A stretch of DNA of 64,000 nucleotides from Indolivaga macrotermitis (GTDB taxonomy: Bacteria; Bacteroidota; Bacteroidia; Bacteroidales; Dysgonomonadaceae), in the NCBI RefSeq assembly GCF_900128985.1, contig NZ_FQUC01000013.1, positions 60,339 to 124,338 of the forward strand, in the 5' to 3' direction. Shown here piece after piece: positions 8,370-19,210 of this stretch. The notes beneath the pieces were generated by a model. The model did no database searches and was not told the DNA's origin. It was given only the letters and a program-made list of their open reading frames with translations. The translations under genes and the position numbers were made by a program. How positions within the stretch are numbered: position 1 is the first letter of the stretch; the number at the start of each line of letters is the position of its first letter.

Positions 8370-9695
8370 ATGAAATATTTTTTATTAATCCTGTTTGTAA
8401 ACATCAGCTTATATCTTCCGGCTCAAGATAAAGTCTGGACATTAAACGAATGTATGCAATATGCGATAGAACATAGTTCGAAACGTACAAAACAAAATTC
8501 ACAAAACCAGATATATAAATTGAATCATACTGAAGCTATCGGAGGACTCCTGCCCAAAGTAAATGGCACAGTTGGTGCTACATTCAATTTTGGACGCGGG
8601 CTGGATTCCGAGACAAATACTTATATCGATAAAAACTCATTTAACAATACATACAGCTTACAAACCTCATTATTATTATTCGACGGACTTGCCCAGGTTT
8701 CCAGAATAAAACTTCAGAAAATGAATCAAATGATGGGGAAAGAACAGCTCCGTCAGATAGAAGATATGTTGGCTTTCGAAACAATGGAAATATTCTTCAA
8801 TATTTTATACTATCAAGGGACTGTAGATTTAGCTGTTCAGCAACTGGAAGAAAGTGAAACCACACTAAAACAAGTTACCCGCATGCAGGAACTGGGATTA
8901 AAAGCCGGACCTGATGTGCTGGAAATAAAAGCAAAAGCTGCTTCTGATAAATACAACCTCATAAAACAACAAAATCTACTTGATATAGAAATCATACGGT
9001 TAAAACAGAAAATGAATTATCCTATGGATCAAGAGATCTCTATAGATACCAAAACGAACAACGATGTACTTGTCTCTGCTGAAAAAGACAATGCCTTCGA
9101 GATTTTTGAAAAGGCTGTTACATATTCTCCTCAGATACTAGCTTCGGAAAGAGCATTACTCGCACAAAAAGCTCAGTACAAAGTCAGTAAGGGTAGTTTA
9201 TTACCGTCCCTATATTTAGGAGCGGGTTATTCTACCAATTTCTCCCGATTAATGGATGGCAGTGCATACTCTTCATTTACAGACCAGTTGAGAGACCGTA
9301 GAGGATATTATGTTGGCTTTACATTGAGTATCCCTATTTTCAACGGCTTCTCAAACCTTAACTCCGTAAAGAGAAGTAAGCAGAATGTAATTATTGCCCA
9401 AAATGAATTAGAGGAGACTAAACGGACTGTATACAGCGAAATAGAACAAGCGGTAGCCGATATGAACGGACAAGGCGAGGAATACATTCAGGCACAACAA
9501 CAAGTTGTAGCAATGGATGCCGCACATAACGTCAACCAGCGCAAATATACCGAAGGCCTCATAAGCGCTTTAGAACTTACTACCAGTTCCAAAAGACTGC
9601 TTGAAGCAAAAGTGGAACAACTTAATGCCGGTTTGAAATATCAGTTAAAAACAAAATTGGTAGCTTATTACAAAGGACAACCCTTTATACAGTAA
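8370..9695 (+). CDS. TolC-family outer-membrane efflux protein
   Basis: 441 residues with a signal peptide (MKYFLLILFVNISLYLPAQ). It shows the duplicated TolC layout: WTLNECMQYAIEHS opens the first helical hairpin, strands such as YSLQTSLLLFDGL and VGFTLSIPIFNGFSN form the beta-barrel parts, and long coiled helices lie between. In the membrane it would form the trimeric outer-membrane duct of a tripartite pump. It is first in a run with the adaptor (20 bases downstream) and ABC permease and ATPase genes, so it probably serves that exporter. Probably transcribed from the sigma-54-like site at 8327. Confidence 0.9.
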   Translation: MKYFLLILFVNISLYLPAQDKVWTLNECMQYAIEHSSKRTKQNSQNQIYKLNHTEAIGGLLPKVNGTVGATFNFGRGLDSETNTYIDKNSFNNTYSLQTSLLLFDGLAQVSRIKLQKMNQMMGKEQLRQIEDMLAFETMEIFFNILYYQGTVDLAVQQLEESETTLKQVTRMQELGLKAGPDVLEIKAKAASDKYNLIKQQNLLDIEIIRLKQKMNYPMDQEISIDTKTNNDVLVSAEKDNAFEIFEKAVTYSPQILASERALLAQKAQYKVSKGSLLPSLYLGAGYSTNFSRLMDGSAYSSFTDQLRDRRGYYVGFTLSIPIFNGFSNLNSVKRSKQNVIIAQNELEETKRTVYSEIEQAVADMNGQGEEYIQAQQQVVAMDAAHNVNQRKYTEGLISALELTTSSKRLLEAKVEQLNAGLKYQLKTKLVAYYKGQPFIQ

Positions 9696-9714
9696 CGAAA
9701 AAAACAAACGCAAT

Positions 9715-10965
9715 ATGGACAGAATTATAGAAAAGAAAAAGGGGTTACAAAAAAAACATATACCCTATATCGCCGGCGGAGCATTCGTACTAATCGTTAT
9801 CGCTTGGTTGGTTTTCGGTAATCATGCCTCAAAAATGAATGTAGATAGCAAAAAAGTAAGCATTCAGGAAGTAACCAAAGGCGAATTCAATGATTATGTA
9901 CGCGTCAATGGGCAAGTACAACCAATAAACACCATTCAGCTTAGCGCCGTGGAAGGTGGAATGGTTGCCGAACGCTTAGTTGAAGAAGGTGCAACTGTTC
10001 GACAAGGCGAGATTATAATAAGGCTTACCAATCCCATGCTAAATCTTAATATTCTGGATAGCGAAGCTCAACTTGCCGAAAAGCAAAACTTCTTACGGAA
10101 TACTCAGGTTTCCATGGAACAAGAGAAACTAAACCTAAAAAAGGAAAAGCTACAGTTAGATCTGGATGTAGAACGTAAAAAAAGAAAATACCTCCAGTAC
10201 AAACAGCTGTATGACGAGAACCTTACCTCGAAAGAAGAATATCTTCAATCAAAAGAAGACTACGAGTATGCCGTAGACGGACGTAAACTGGTTGTTGAAC
10301 GCCAAAAGCAGGACTCTATATACCGTGGTATACAAGTACAACAAATGGAAGAGAGTTTATACAACATGCGTCAGAATCTGATACTGGTTCGTCAGCGTGT
10401 CGATAACCTGAATGTAAAAGCTCCTGTTGACGGTCAACTGGGATTGCTGGATGTGGAAATAGGGCAATCGGTATCCTCCGGTGGACGTATCGGGCAAATC
10501 AGTGTCCTTTCAGATTATAAGATCGAAGCTTCTATTGACGAACATTATATCGACAGGGTGAAAATCGGGCTGGATGCATCCTTCGAACGTCAGGATAGGA
10601 ATTTTGCTTTAAGAGTACGAAAGGTATATCCCGAAGTAAGGGAAAAACAGTTCAAAACAGATTTTATATTTGTAGGGGAACGACCTGACAATATACGCGC
10701 AGGACAAACCTACTACATCAACTTACAACTGGGACAGCCTGTAGAAGCTGTACTTATTCCCCGTGGAGCATTTTATCAAACTACTGGAGGACAATGGATA
10801 TTCGTAGTTACACCTGATGGAAAGAAAGCTGTCCGCCGGAAAATAAGTATCGGCCGTCAGAATCCGACCTTCTATGAAGTAACGGCAGGGCTGGACCCGG
10901 GCGAAAAAGTTATAACCTCAGGATATGACACTTATGGAGATGTAGAAGAATTAATCTTTGAATAA
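9715..10965 (+). CDS. periplasmic adaptor (HlyD/MacA-type membrane fusion protein)
   Basis: 416 residues. One N-terminal membrane anchor (YIAGGAFVLIVIAWLVFG, about 18-35) is followed by a lipoyl/barrel-sandwich half (VNGQVQPINTIQLSAVEGGMVAERLVEEGATVRQGEIIIRL), a long coiled-coil hairpin (about 125-225), the second lipoyl half (VKAPVDGQLGLLDVEIGQSV) and beta-barrel and membrane-proximal domains to the end (PGEKVITSGYD). It would link the inner-membrane ABC permeases with the TolC duct. It ends 11 bases before the permease gene. Confidence 0.9.
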   Translation: MDRIIEKKKGLQKKHIPYIAGGAFVLIVIAWLVFGNHASKMNVDSKKVSIQEVTKGEFNDYVRVNGQVQPINTIQLSAVEGGMVAERLVEEGATVRQGEIIIRLTNPMLNLNILDSEAQLAEKQNFLRNTQVSMEQEKLNLKKEKLQLDLDVERKKRKYLQYKQLYDENLTSKEEYLQSKEDYEYAVDGRKLVVERQKQDSIYRGIQVQQMEESLYNMRQNLILVRQRVDNLNVKAPVDGQLGLLDVEIGQSVSSGGRIGQISVLSDYKIEASIDEHYIDRVKIGLDASFERQDRNFALRVRKVYPEVREKQFKTDFIFVGERPDNIRAGQTYYINLQLGQPVEAVLIPRGAFYQTTGGQWIFVVTPDGKKAVRRKISIGRQNPTFYEVTAGLDPGEKVITSGYDTYGDVEELIFE

Positions 10966-10976
10966 ACGAAAATACT

Positions 10977-13298
10977 ATGAATGTACTCAGATCTTACAAA
11001 CGCTCCCGGTTGTTTCTATTCGTGAATATTACAGGGCTTGCAATCGGCCTTGCAACTTCCATTATGCTACTTCTGTTTGTCGTAAACGAATTAAGTATCG
11101 ACAAATCGATACCGGACAATGACCGTATCATAAGCCTGAATACCGTAATGGAAGCCAATGGAGAAGCAAATACTATCCCCATTGCAACACGGCGGGCATT
11201 AACCGATATTCCTCAGAGAGTACCGGGTATCGAGGCTGCGACACAAATATATTTTGTGGGAGAATCTGATATAAAATATGAAAACGAGAATTTTCAGAAT
11301 ATCCCTTCGCATATGACCGAATCGGGATTCTGTGATGTATTCGGTATCGAATTTATAGACGGGAATAAAGAAGCTCTGGATATTCCGAATTCAGTCGTTA
11401 TTACCGAAAAATATGCCAATATCATATTTGGAGGAATAAATAAGGCCATGAATAAGGTTATAAAAATGGATGTTACCGAATACACTGTACGGGGTGTTAT
11501 TAAAGGATGGCCTCAGAATACCCATTTCAGTTTCGATTTACTAATATCGATGAATAATGATATAAAAAGCTGGCCTTCTATTGAGTTTTTTACTTTTTAC
11601 AAGATAAAGAAAGGCGTTTCGGTGGATGAAACCCGAACTGCTGTAGAGAAAGAATACACTGAGCTTACTTCAGAGTTTCTGAAAGGTTTCGACGGAAAAG
11701 GCTATGGTGTAACCGAGAAGTTGGCCGATATCTATTTATATACGAAAGCGACCAATACATTAGGAAAGAAAAGCAGCATATCTTTTGTTTGGCTTCTTTC
11801 TGCTATTGCCGTTTTTATATTATTATTAGCTATCACTAATTTTATAAATCTCTTTATAGCACAAGGCGAAACACGTATGTTAGAGATAGGTGTACGTAAA
11901 TCGAACGGTGCTAGTATAAAAGACATAAGCAAGTTATTTTTGTCCGAAATATTCTTCGTTGTACTTATCTCATTTATCATCGGCTTTGGGCTACTTTTGC
12001 TCTTCACCCCTTATTTTCCGGAGCTTATAGACCGTGATATCGATTTGGCGCAACTGTATAACCCTGTGTTTATAATTTCGGTCGTCTTTGTTTTTGTTTT
12101 GACCGTCTTTTTATCCGCTTCCTACCCGACTTTGTATCTGGCGAGGTTCAATACTTTAGAAATATTGGCTAACAGGATTCTATTTTCTAAGCGTCGCCTA
12201 ACGTCTGTTATCATAGTTTTCCAGTCAATTATTTCGATTGTAATAATATCCTTTATCCTTGTTGTGAATATGCAGACGAACTATCTAAAAGATTTACCGC
12301 TTGGTTATAATCCAAAGAATGTACTTGTCTTATATATAAATAGCAGCCTGCACAAAGAGTATGGAACTTTAAAACAAGAACTGGAAAAGCAAACAGGCAT
12401 TTTGAGAGTGGCAATGTCTGATCATACATTCGGTATGGGAACCAGTGGTCAAGGAATATCTTTATTGGGACAAACCATTTCCCAATCCATTTCGGAATAC
12501 CGTATTACGGACGGAATATGCGAAATGCTGGAATTACAGTTGGTCGAAGGTGAGTTCTATAAAGAAAATGAGGAAGGTAAGAATAGTAAATCTATTATAC
12601 TTAACGAAGCTGCGATCAGGATGCTGGGACTCCAATATCCGGTTGTGGGTACAGTAGTCGATTATAAAGGGCAAAAAGAAATCAGGGGAGTAGTAAAGGA
12701 CTTTTATTATAATAAACTAGAAAATCCGATAACTCCAATTATCCTTACATATCGGGAGCATGCCGGTTCTGTATATATCAAATATGCCGATAATATGAAC
12801 CGGCTGGATGTACAGACGATTATACAGAATGTGACCAAAAAGATAGATGCAGCATATATGATAAACCCGGCGTGGCTAGAAGATATATACAAAGGTAAAT
12901 TCAAAAATCTGGAGATACAGTCGAGAATTCTTTTATTAGCTTCGTTCCTTTCTGTATTTATCTCTATGTTGGGCTTATTAGCAATCCATGCCTTCAACAC
13001 CATACGCCGGAAAAAAGAGTTGAGCATACGGAGAGTGAATGGTGCCAGTAAACAGAATATATTTAACTTATTGTCATTCGACATTTTGAAATGGGTCTTA
13101 ATAGCAGGTATTATAGCTATACCTATAGCTTTCTTCCTGTCGACAAATTGGCTCGAGAATTATGCAAACCGAACATCTGTTAATTGGATTGTATTTGCTT
13201 TACCAATATTATTACAATGTATCATAGCCATTGCTGTCACTTCCGGGATAAGTATCAAAGTGCTTAATGAAAATCCGGTAGCATCTTTAAAAAATTAA
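10977..13298 (+). CDS. ABC transporter permease, MacB/FtsX type
   Basis: 773 residues. The layout is an N-terminal membrane helix (LFLFVNITGLAIGLATSIMLLLFV), a periplasmic MacB-like core domain (about 50-270), an FtsX domain with three helices (about 280-400, including LEIGVRKSNGAS), then a second helix, a second periplasmic part and a second FtsX domain (about 670-773, with KELSIRRVNGAS). The paired 'E.[GS][IL]R[KR].NGAS' motifs are the coupling loops that contact the ATPase. It ends in NENPVASLKN, a usual family C-terminus. Its own TAA stop is the first part of intergenic repeat copy D. Confidence 0.9.
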   Translation: MNVLRSYKRSRLFLFVNITGLAIGLATSIMLLLFVVNELSIDKSIPDNDRIISLNTVMEANGEANTIPIATRRALTDIPQRVPGIEAATQIYFVGESDIKYENENFQNIPSHMTESGFCDVFGIEFIDGNKEALDIPNSVVITEKYANIIFGGINKAMNKVIKMDVTEYTVRGVIKGWPQNTHFSFDLLISMNNDIKSWPSIEFFTFYKIKKGVSVDETRTAVEKEYTELTSEFLKGFDGKGYGVTEKLADIYLYTKATNTLGKKSSISFVWLLSAIAVFILLLAITNFINLFIAQGETRMLEIGVRKSNGASIKDISKLFLSEIFFVVLISFIIGFGLLLLFTPYFPELIDRDIDLAQLYNPVFIISVVFVFVLTVFLSASYPTLYLARFNTLEILANRILFSKRRLTSVIIVFQSIISIVIISFILVVNMQTNYLKDLPLGYNPKNVLVLYINSSLHKEYGTLKQELEKQTGILRVAMSDHTFGMGTSGQGISLLGQTISQSISEYRITDGICEMLELQLVEGEFYKENEEGKNSKSIILNEAAIRMLGLQYPVVGTVVDYKGQKEIRGVVKDFYYNKLENPITPIILTYREHAGSVYIKYADNMNRLDVQTIIQNVTKKIDAAYMINPAWLEDIYKGKFKNLEIQSRILLLASFLSVFISMLGLLAIHAFNTIRRKKELSIRRVNGASKQNIFNLLSFDILKWVLIAGIIAIPIAFFLSTNWLENYANRTSVNWIVFALPILLQCIIAIAVTSGISIKVLNENPVASLKN

Positions 13299-13370
13299 GG
13301 TCACAGACCTATAAACAATAATAATCGGTTATATACCGAAAATATATCATTAAATGCTCACAGTCAATTA
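13295..13370 (+). repeat. dispersed intergenic repeat, copy D (internally shortened)
   Basis: Begins in the stop codon of the permease gene as TTAAGGTCACAGACC and contains the conserved block ACCGAAAATATATCATTAAAT. Compared with copy A it lacks about 20 bases after the first hairpin. It occupies the gap between the permease and ATPase genes of one operon, so it is transcribed. Confidence 0.75.
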
Positions 13371-13403
13371 ATAGTAAAATAACATAACAAAAAACATAAA
13401 ATT

Positions 13404-14084
13404 ATGATTAAGATCAATAACCTAAAGAAAGTATTCCGCACAGAAGAGATCGAAACCGTTGCTTTGAATGATGTTTCATTACATGTAAAAGAGGGAGAGT
13501 TTGTAGCCATTATGGGACCTTCGGGATGTGGTAAATCTACACTTCTAAATATTCTGGGGCTACTGGATAACCCCTCATCCGGCGATTATTATTTAGCAGA
13601 TAAAGAAGTTGGACATCTAAAAGAGAAAGACCGTACAGAAACCCGTAAAGGAAATATCGGTTTTGTATTTCAGAGTTTCAATCTTATCGAAGAAATGAAT
13701 GTATATGAAAACGTAGAACTTCCGCTTATATACATGAAAGTTAGTGCATCCGATCGTAAAGCCCGTGTAGAAGAGGCTCTTCATAAAATGAATATCAGCC
13801 ATCGGGCAAAACACTTCCCGAATCAGTTATCGGGAGGACAGCAGCAACGTGTAGCCATAGCCCGCGCGGTTGTAGCTAATCCAAAACTAATACTTGCCGA
13901 TGAGCCGACAGGTAATCTTGACTCTAAAAACGGTCAGGATGTTATGAACTTATTGTCGGAGCTGAATGGAGAAGGTACTACTATTGTTATGGTTACGCAC
14001 TCGTTACACGACTCGTCTTTTGCCCATAGAGTAATCAATCTGTTCGACGGACAGATTGTAACCGAAGTTGCCAATAAGTTATAA
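13404..14084 (+). CDS. ABC transporter ATP-binding protein, LolD/MacB type
   Basis: 226 residues, the usual length for a stand-alone ATPase of this group. Walker A is GPSGCGKST (about 37-45), the Q-loop is [20 protein letters not shown], the signature is [14 protein letters not shown] (about 139), Walker B is [13 protein letters not shown] and the switch His is in VMVTHS. The [15 protein letters not shown] segment is typical of the MacB/LolD/FtsE branch. It would power the permeases on either side of it (10977 and the broken one at 14120). Confidence 0.93.
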   Translation: MIKINNLKKVFRTEEIETVALNDVSLHVKEGEFVAIMGPSGCGKSTLLNILGLLDNPSSGDYYLADKEVGHLKEKDRTETRKGNIGFVFQSFNLIEEMNVYENVELPLIYMKVSASDRKARVEEALHKMNISHRAKHFPNQLSGGQQQRVAIARAVVANPKLILADEPTGNLDSKNGQDVMNLLSELNGEGTTIVMVTHSLHDSSFAHRVINLFDGQIVTEVANKL

Positions 14085-14119
14085 ACCAAGTAAAGTTATT
14101 ACTAAAATATCAGGGTATA

Positions 14120-16475
14120 ATGTTAAAACTATTTATAAGAAACTTCGTCAAGCAGAAAACTGTTGGTATTCTAAATATCAGTAGCCTGAGTTTGGGTATT
14201 ATGGTATCAGTTATTGTTGGGCTTTGGACTATACAATCCTTTAGTTTTGATAATTTCCATACTAATGGAAATCGTATATACCGGTCTATCACTCAGGTAA
14301 AGGTTAATGGGGTTGAAAACCTCTACCCATCGATATTCAAACCATACGGGGAAGAAGCAATTGCTAAATATCCTGATATCGAAGCTATGTGTAGAGTTGT
14401 TATAAATTACAACAATGAAGAAGTCTGGGTCGGAAACCAGATATACCCTGATTCGAAAACACTAATAGCCGATAATAACTTCTTTACAGTCTTTACTTTC
14501 CCTATTATAGAAGGAGATAATGCGGCTTCTGTAATAGATAGCCCCGACAAAGTCGTTATCAGCGAAAAAGCAGCAAAAAGGCTATTTCCCGGAGAAAATG
14601 CGATAGGTAAAACAATTTAAATACAGTGATCAAGATTTTACAGTGAGTGGAGTTATGAAGAATATTCCGGCAAACTCACATATTCAAGGTGATTATGTTT
14701 TCCCTTTGTTCGGATATTATCTGAAAAATCAATGGGGTTGGTCAGATGTGTTTACCACTTATTTTCTACTCAGGGATAATACTGATAAAGAACAGTTATC
14801 AAAAGGGCTTAGTGAGATTGCTCAAAATGGTATTGACTTTTATAAGTTGAATCAAGCGAAAGTTATATTACAGCCACTCAAAGATATTCACTTGGAAAAA
14901 GTGTCAGCTAAATTTGATAATTCTGTTTCTGAGAGCAAATCGCTTGTCGTCGTATTCGCTTCTATCTCTTTAATTATATTAGTTCTTTCATGTATTAATT
15001 TTGCAAATCTTTTTGTTTCGACCTCATTTATCAGAGCCCGGAGTATAGGTATCCGTAAATCTCAGGGTGCTACCAAATGGGCTCTTATCAGGGACTTTTA
15101 TCTGGAAACAGCTTATTATGTTCTTACAGCTATTATTATTGGTATTGCTTTGACATATTTTACGTTACCTGTATTTAATCAGTTTGTCAACTCCGGCATA
15201 GAAATAGATTTTACATCACCCATATTTTATATTTACATTATAGTATTGTTTGTATTTACTACGCTTCTGGCGGGTTCATTCCCTGCTGTTTATATGACGA
15301 AGTTCAATATAATCGAAACCTTATCAGGTAAATTCAGGGGCAAGCGTGTTTCTCTTTTACAAAAGAGTCTCATTATTATCCAGTTCTCGGTTTCAATTAT
15401 ACTTCTGACTGTTGTAGTTTTTATATACAAGCAAATAGATTTTATGGTTAGCCATGATAAAGGATTTAATACCGAGCATATAATCACAGTAAACGACAGG
15501 GATAAATTCGGGGAAAACTTTGAATCGTTCCGTACCGAAATGATGCAGGAAACCTCAATTATCGATGTTACGAAGAAGAACTCTTTACCTACGAATTGGG
15601 TTCAGGGTTGGGGATTCAGTTTACCTGATAATCTGGAAGTATTATATAACGCCGAAGTCTGCCGTATAAAACCCAACTATTTCGATTTCTTCGATATGAA
15701 AATCATAGAAGGAGAAAATCCTCTGTATCTGGATACTGCCGACAGCTTAAGGATATGTGTTATTAATGAATCTGCTGTCAAGGTTTTTGGATTAACGGCT
15801 CCGGTTGTAGGAAAGATTATAGTTCCGAATGGAGATGTACCTCGTTCTATGACTATTGCAGGAGTCGTAAAAGACGCTCAAACACGTTCATTCCATTCGC
15901 CGGTAGATCCTCAAGTGTATATAAAATTAGGATCAAAATGGACAGGCCCGATCTTTTTCAAAATAAAAGGTGATCCTGAAAGAGCTTTGAATAAAATAGA
16001 GCAAAAATGGAAAGCCGAGATTCCTCTCGTTCCTTTTGAATATCTGTATATGGATACAATATATCACGACCTCTATAAAGCAGACACAAATTCTGGTAAA
16101 GTATTGCTCTTTGCGATGTTTATAACCATTATTATAACAGTAGCGGGTTTATTTGCTATGGCTTATTATTCTACACAAAGAAGAATAAAAGAGATCGGGT
16201 TACGAAAAGTCAACGGAGCTACAACCTCTGACCTAATAAAGCTTTTGAACCAGAATTTCATTATCTGGGTACTTACTGCATTTGTTATAGCTTGCCCTAT
16301 TTCCTATTTCGCCCTGAATAAATGGCTGGATGACTATATGATCAGAACATCCCTCGACTGGTGGATATTTGCCCTTATCGGATTATTAGCTGTTATGATT
16401 GCTCTGATAACAGTAAGTTATCAGACCTGGAAAGTGGCGACTATGAATCCTGTTATAGCATTGAAAAATGATTAA
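14120..16475 (+). pseudogene. second ABC permease (MacB/FtsX type), frameshifted
   Basis: Two open pieces, 14120-14620 and 14643-16475, join into one FtsX-type permease of about 785 residues if one T is removed at 14616-14618. The first piece ends FPGENAIGKTI-stop at ATT TAA A; reading one base on gives KYSDQDFTVSGVMKNIPANSH, which aligns with TEYTVRGVIKGWPQNTH in the neighbour permease. Both FtsX modules and their coupling loops are intact (SIGIRKSQGATK, EIGLRKVNGATT). So a single +1 change breaks an otherwise complete gene. It could be a recent mutation, a sequence error or, less likely, a recoding site: ATT TAA resembles the release-factor-2 slip only loosely and no Shine-Dalgarno-like stimulator is seen. 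Confidence 0.8.
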
Positions 16476-16479
16476 ATTA

Positions 16480-17817
16480 TCAGTTAGGAAATACCAAAGT
16501 AAATGTTGTATATCCTTCGGGGGAAAGAGAGTGCATCAGCTTTCCTCCGTGTAAACGCATAATATAACGGGATATGCTCAATCCGATACCCGAGCCCGAT
16601 TCTTTAGTGGTAAAGAAGGGAATGAAGATACTGGATAGTTCTTCTTTCGGGATCGGTTTCCCGGTATTACTGATATCGATGTAAGTATGGGAATCTTGTC
16701 TATTACAGTTGATAAAGATCTTACCATTCTCCGAAGCACCAATTGCTTGAATAGCATTCTTTATTATATTGACTAATACCTGAGTTATCAGATTCTCATC
16801 TCCGGCAACTATAAGATTATTGTCTTCCGATATGATTTTGGTTTCAATACCTTTCTCCTCCATCAGATGTTCCTGTAAATGCACTAATTTGTTTACTAAC
16901 GGAAGTAGTTCGAAGGGTTTAATAACCGGCTTAGGCACTCCTGTAAACCTCCGGTACGATTCAACAAACGAAAGCAGCCCTTTAGCTGTAATATGTATTG
17001 TATCAAAGGCTTCCCTTGTATTATTCTTCAGACTTTCGGTTTCATACTCCATATCCGGATTATTCAACAGAGTCAGCATCGTTTCACTTAACGAAGAAAT
17101 AGGAGCTATGGAGTTCATTATTTCATGGGTCATTACACGGATCAACCGTATCCACGATTCCATTTCTTTAGCTTCGAGTTCGTTGCCTATATTATTAAGA
17201 GTTATTACTTTAATGGTCTCATCTTTTACCTTTATCAGCGAAGCCTGTATGCTTACCTGTACTTCTTCCCTCTCATTGATTACCGAGATTTGTTGCTGGT
17301 CTCCCGTCTTTATCTGATAAAACAATTCAGGGTAGCTTTCATTTATCGCATTCAGCTGATTGAGATGGGTAAAAACAGGCAGCCCCAATAACCTTAATGC
17401 CATCTGGTTAACAGTTCTCACATTGCCTCGCTCGGTAACAATGACAATCCCGGTTGTGACATTCTCAATAATAAGGCTCAGGAATTTCTCATTCTGTATA
17501 ACCTCTTTACGGGCATTGGTCAGAATATCCTTGATACGGTTCAACATCATGTTGAGTTCCTTTTCACGTACAGACATCTTTGTCTCTGTAAAATGGAATG
17601 AGTAATCTCCATTGTCTAATGCATTGAGCAGAAATAAGATGTTTTGATTATACTTATTATATTGATGAGACAAAGCAGAAAGGCATATAACCAACAACAA
17701 GGCTGGCAAAGCTGCATAAACATAATATCCGGCAACAAGACAATAAGTAAGCAAAGAAACTGAAACAATCAGTAACGCTATAAGTATAACCAGTTTATTA
17801 TGAATAGATTTAAACAT
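16480..17817 (-). CDS. sensor histidine kinase (NtrB-like)
   Basis: 445 residues. Two N-terminal membrane helices lie close together (LVILIALLIVSVSLLTYCLVAG and YYVYAALPALLLVICLSAL), so there is almost no periplasmic sensor. A PAS-like domain follows (IIENVTTGIVIVTERGNVRTVNQMALRLLGLP region), then a HisKA with the phospho-acceptor in VMTHEIMNSIAPISSL, and a HATPase with N box NIIKNAIQAIG, G1 DISNTGKPIP and G2 GSGIGLSISR. The bare dimerisation domain and 'HEIMNSIAPI' are typical of kinases that pair with sigma-54 response regulators. The partner gene ends 12 bases upstream on the same strand. The pair converges on the efflux operon. Confidence 0.92.
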   Translation of the reverse strand: MFKSIHNKLVILIALLIVSVSLLTYCLVAGYYVYAALPALLLVICLSALSHQYNKYNQNILFLLNALDNGDYSFHFTETKMSVREKELNMMLNRIKDILTNARKEVIQNEKFLSLIIENVTTGIVIVTERGNVRTVNQMALRLLGLPVFTHLNQLNAINESYPELFYQIKTGDQQQISVINEREEVQVSIQASLIKVKDETIKVITLNNIGNELEAKEMESWIRLIRVMTHEIMNSIAPISSLSETMLTLLNNPDMEYETESLKNNTREAFDTIHITAKGLLSFVESYRRFTGVPKPVIKPFELLPLVNKLVHLQEHLMEEKGIETKIISEDNNLIVAGDENLITQVLVNIIKNAIQAIGASENGKIFINCNRQDSHTYIDISNTGKPIPKEELSSIFIPFFTTKESGSGIGLSISRYIMRLHGGKLMHSLSPEGYTTFTLVFPN

Positions 17818-17829
17818 ATACCAATCAAT

Positions 17830-19206
17830 TTAGAGTCCGTATTTCTTTATCTTACTATAAAGAGTCGGACGGGTGATACCCAACTCTGCTGCTACTGCCG
17901 ACATATTACCTCCGTTTCTTTTGAGTGATGCACCGATCAGCAATTGCTCTGCCTCATCCAGACTCATATTATCTATTGAGGCTGTTCCGTTGCCGGTGCG
18001 GTCACTTTGCTCTTTCATATAAAAGTCAGATGGCTGAAGTTCGCTTCCGTCACACAAAATCACTGCTTTTTCCACAGCATGCTGAAGTTCGCGGACGTTG
18101 CCCGGCCAAGAGTAAGATTCGAGTTTACGAACAGTTTCTTTAGATAGCCTCAGTGCTCCTTTAGCATATTTCGATGCATATTTTTGAAGGAAAAAATCGG
18201 CTAGTAACGATATATCTTCTTTCCTATCGCGTAATGGGGGAATCTCTACCTGAATAGTATTGATACGATATAGTAAGTCTTCGCGGAATGTTCCGTTTTG
18301 CACAGACTCGTGCAGATTACTGTTTGTTGCGCAGATCAAACGTATATTGACGGGAATAGGGTCGTTGCTCCCTACCCTGATGATATGGCGAGACTGTAAT
18401 GCAACCAATAATTTCGCCTGCAATGTATAAGATAGGTTACCTATTTCATCCAAAAAGAGAGTTCCTCCATCGGCAGCTTCGAACTTCCCTGCCCTATCTG
18501 CCCTTGCATCAGTGAAAGCTCCTTTGACATGACCGAACAATTCACTCTCGAAAAGGGATTCGGTGATTGCTCCCATGTCAACACTTACTAAGGGTTCTTC
18601 CTTCCGGGACGAGTAACGGTGAATCTCACGAGCTACAACTTCTTTCCCCGTTCCGTTCTCTCCGGTTATCAGTATATTGGCATCGGTTTTAGCTACCTTT
18701 TCTATCAGGGTCAGCAGCTGCTGCATCACAGGTGACTTACCCCAGCACAATTCTTCTTCACGATTGAGAACACGGCTCAATACACCTTGCTTTTCTTTCA
18801 GTCGTTTTATTTCCTTTTGCGATTTCCGAAGGGAATAAGCAGATTGTAAAGTCGCTATCAATTTGGCGTTATCCCAAGGTTTTACAACAAAGTCGCTCGC
18901 CCCTTCTTTTAATGCCTTTACTGCAAGATCGATATCTGCATATGCTGTAAATAGGACTACCGGTATATCTTTGTCATATTTCTTTACCTCGGCCAACCAG
19001 TACAAACCTTCGTTTCCTGAATTAATACCGGCCGAGAAGTTCATATCTAGTAGAACAATATCGGGCTTTCCTTCCCTTAGGCTAACGAGCAACTGGTTAG
19101 GTGTTGTCAATAAAGTAACCTTCTCAAAATAGTTTTCGAGTAAAATACGCAATGCACTTAATACATTCCGGTTATCATCCACAACTAAAATATGTCCCGA
19201 TTTCAT
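17830..19206 (-). CDS. sigma-54-dependent response regulator (NtrC family)
   Basis: 458 residues. Receiver domain at 1-125 with phospho-acceptor Asp54 in IVLLDMNFS. AAA+ domain with Walker A GENGTGKE (about 180), the sigma-54 contact loop GAFTDA (the consensus is GAFTGA; the D variant is frequent), and Walker B GGTLFLDEIGNL. A Fis-type HTH lies at the C-terminus (SAVAAELGITRPTLYSKIKKYGL). It would open sigma-54 promoters on phosphorylation by the adjacent kinase. The nearest candidate target is the TGGCA site upstream of the TolC gene. Repeat copy G begins 5 bases upstream of the start, so the leader carries that element. Confidence 0.93.
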   Translation of the reverse strand: MKSGHILVVDDNRNVLSALRILLENYFEKVTLLTTPNQLLVSLREGKPDIVLLDMNFSAGINSGNEGLYWLAEVKKYDKDIPVVLFTAYADIDLAVKALKEGASDFVVKPWDNAKLIATLQSAYSLRKSQKEIKRLKEKQGVLSRVLNREEELCWGKSPVMQQLLTLIEKVAKTDANILITGENGTGKEVVAREIHRYSSRKEEPLVSVDMGAITESLFESELFGHVKGAFTDARADRAGKFEAADGGTLFLDEIGNLSYTLQAKLLVALQSRHIIRVGSNDPIPVNIRLICATNSNLHESVQNGTFREDLLYRINTIQVEIPPLRDRKEDISLLADFFLQKYASKYAKGALRLSKETVRKLESYSWPGNVRELQHAVEKAVILCDGSELQPSDFYMKEQSDRTGNGTASIDNMSLDEAEQLLIGASLKRNGGNMSAVAAELGITRPTLYSKIKKYGL

Positions 19207-19210
19207 AATA

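Noticed and set aside
14606..14660. Programmed +1 frameshift in the second permease, like release factor 2
   Set aside because: ATT TAA A allows a slip only with poor tRNA re-pairing, and no Shine-Dalgarno-like stimulator lies upstream. A simple one-base insertion or sequence error explains it.
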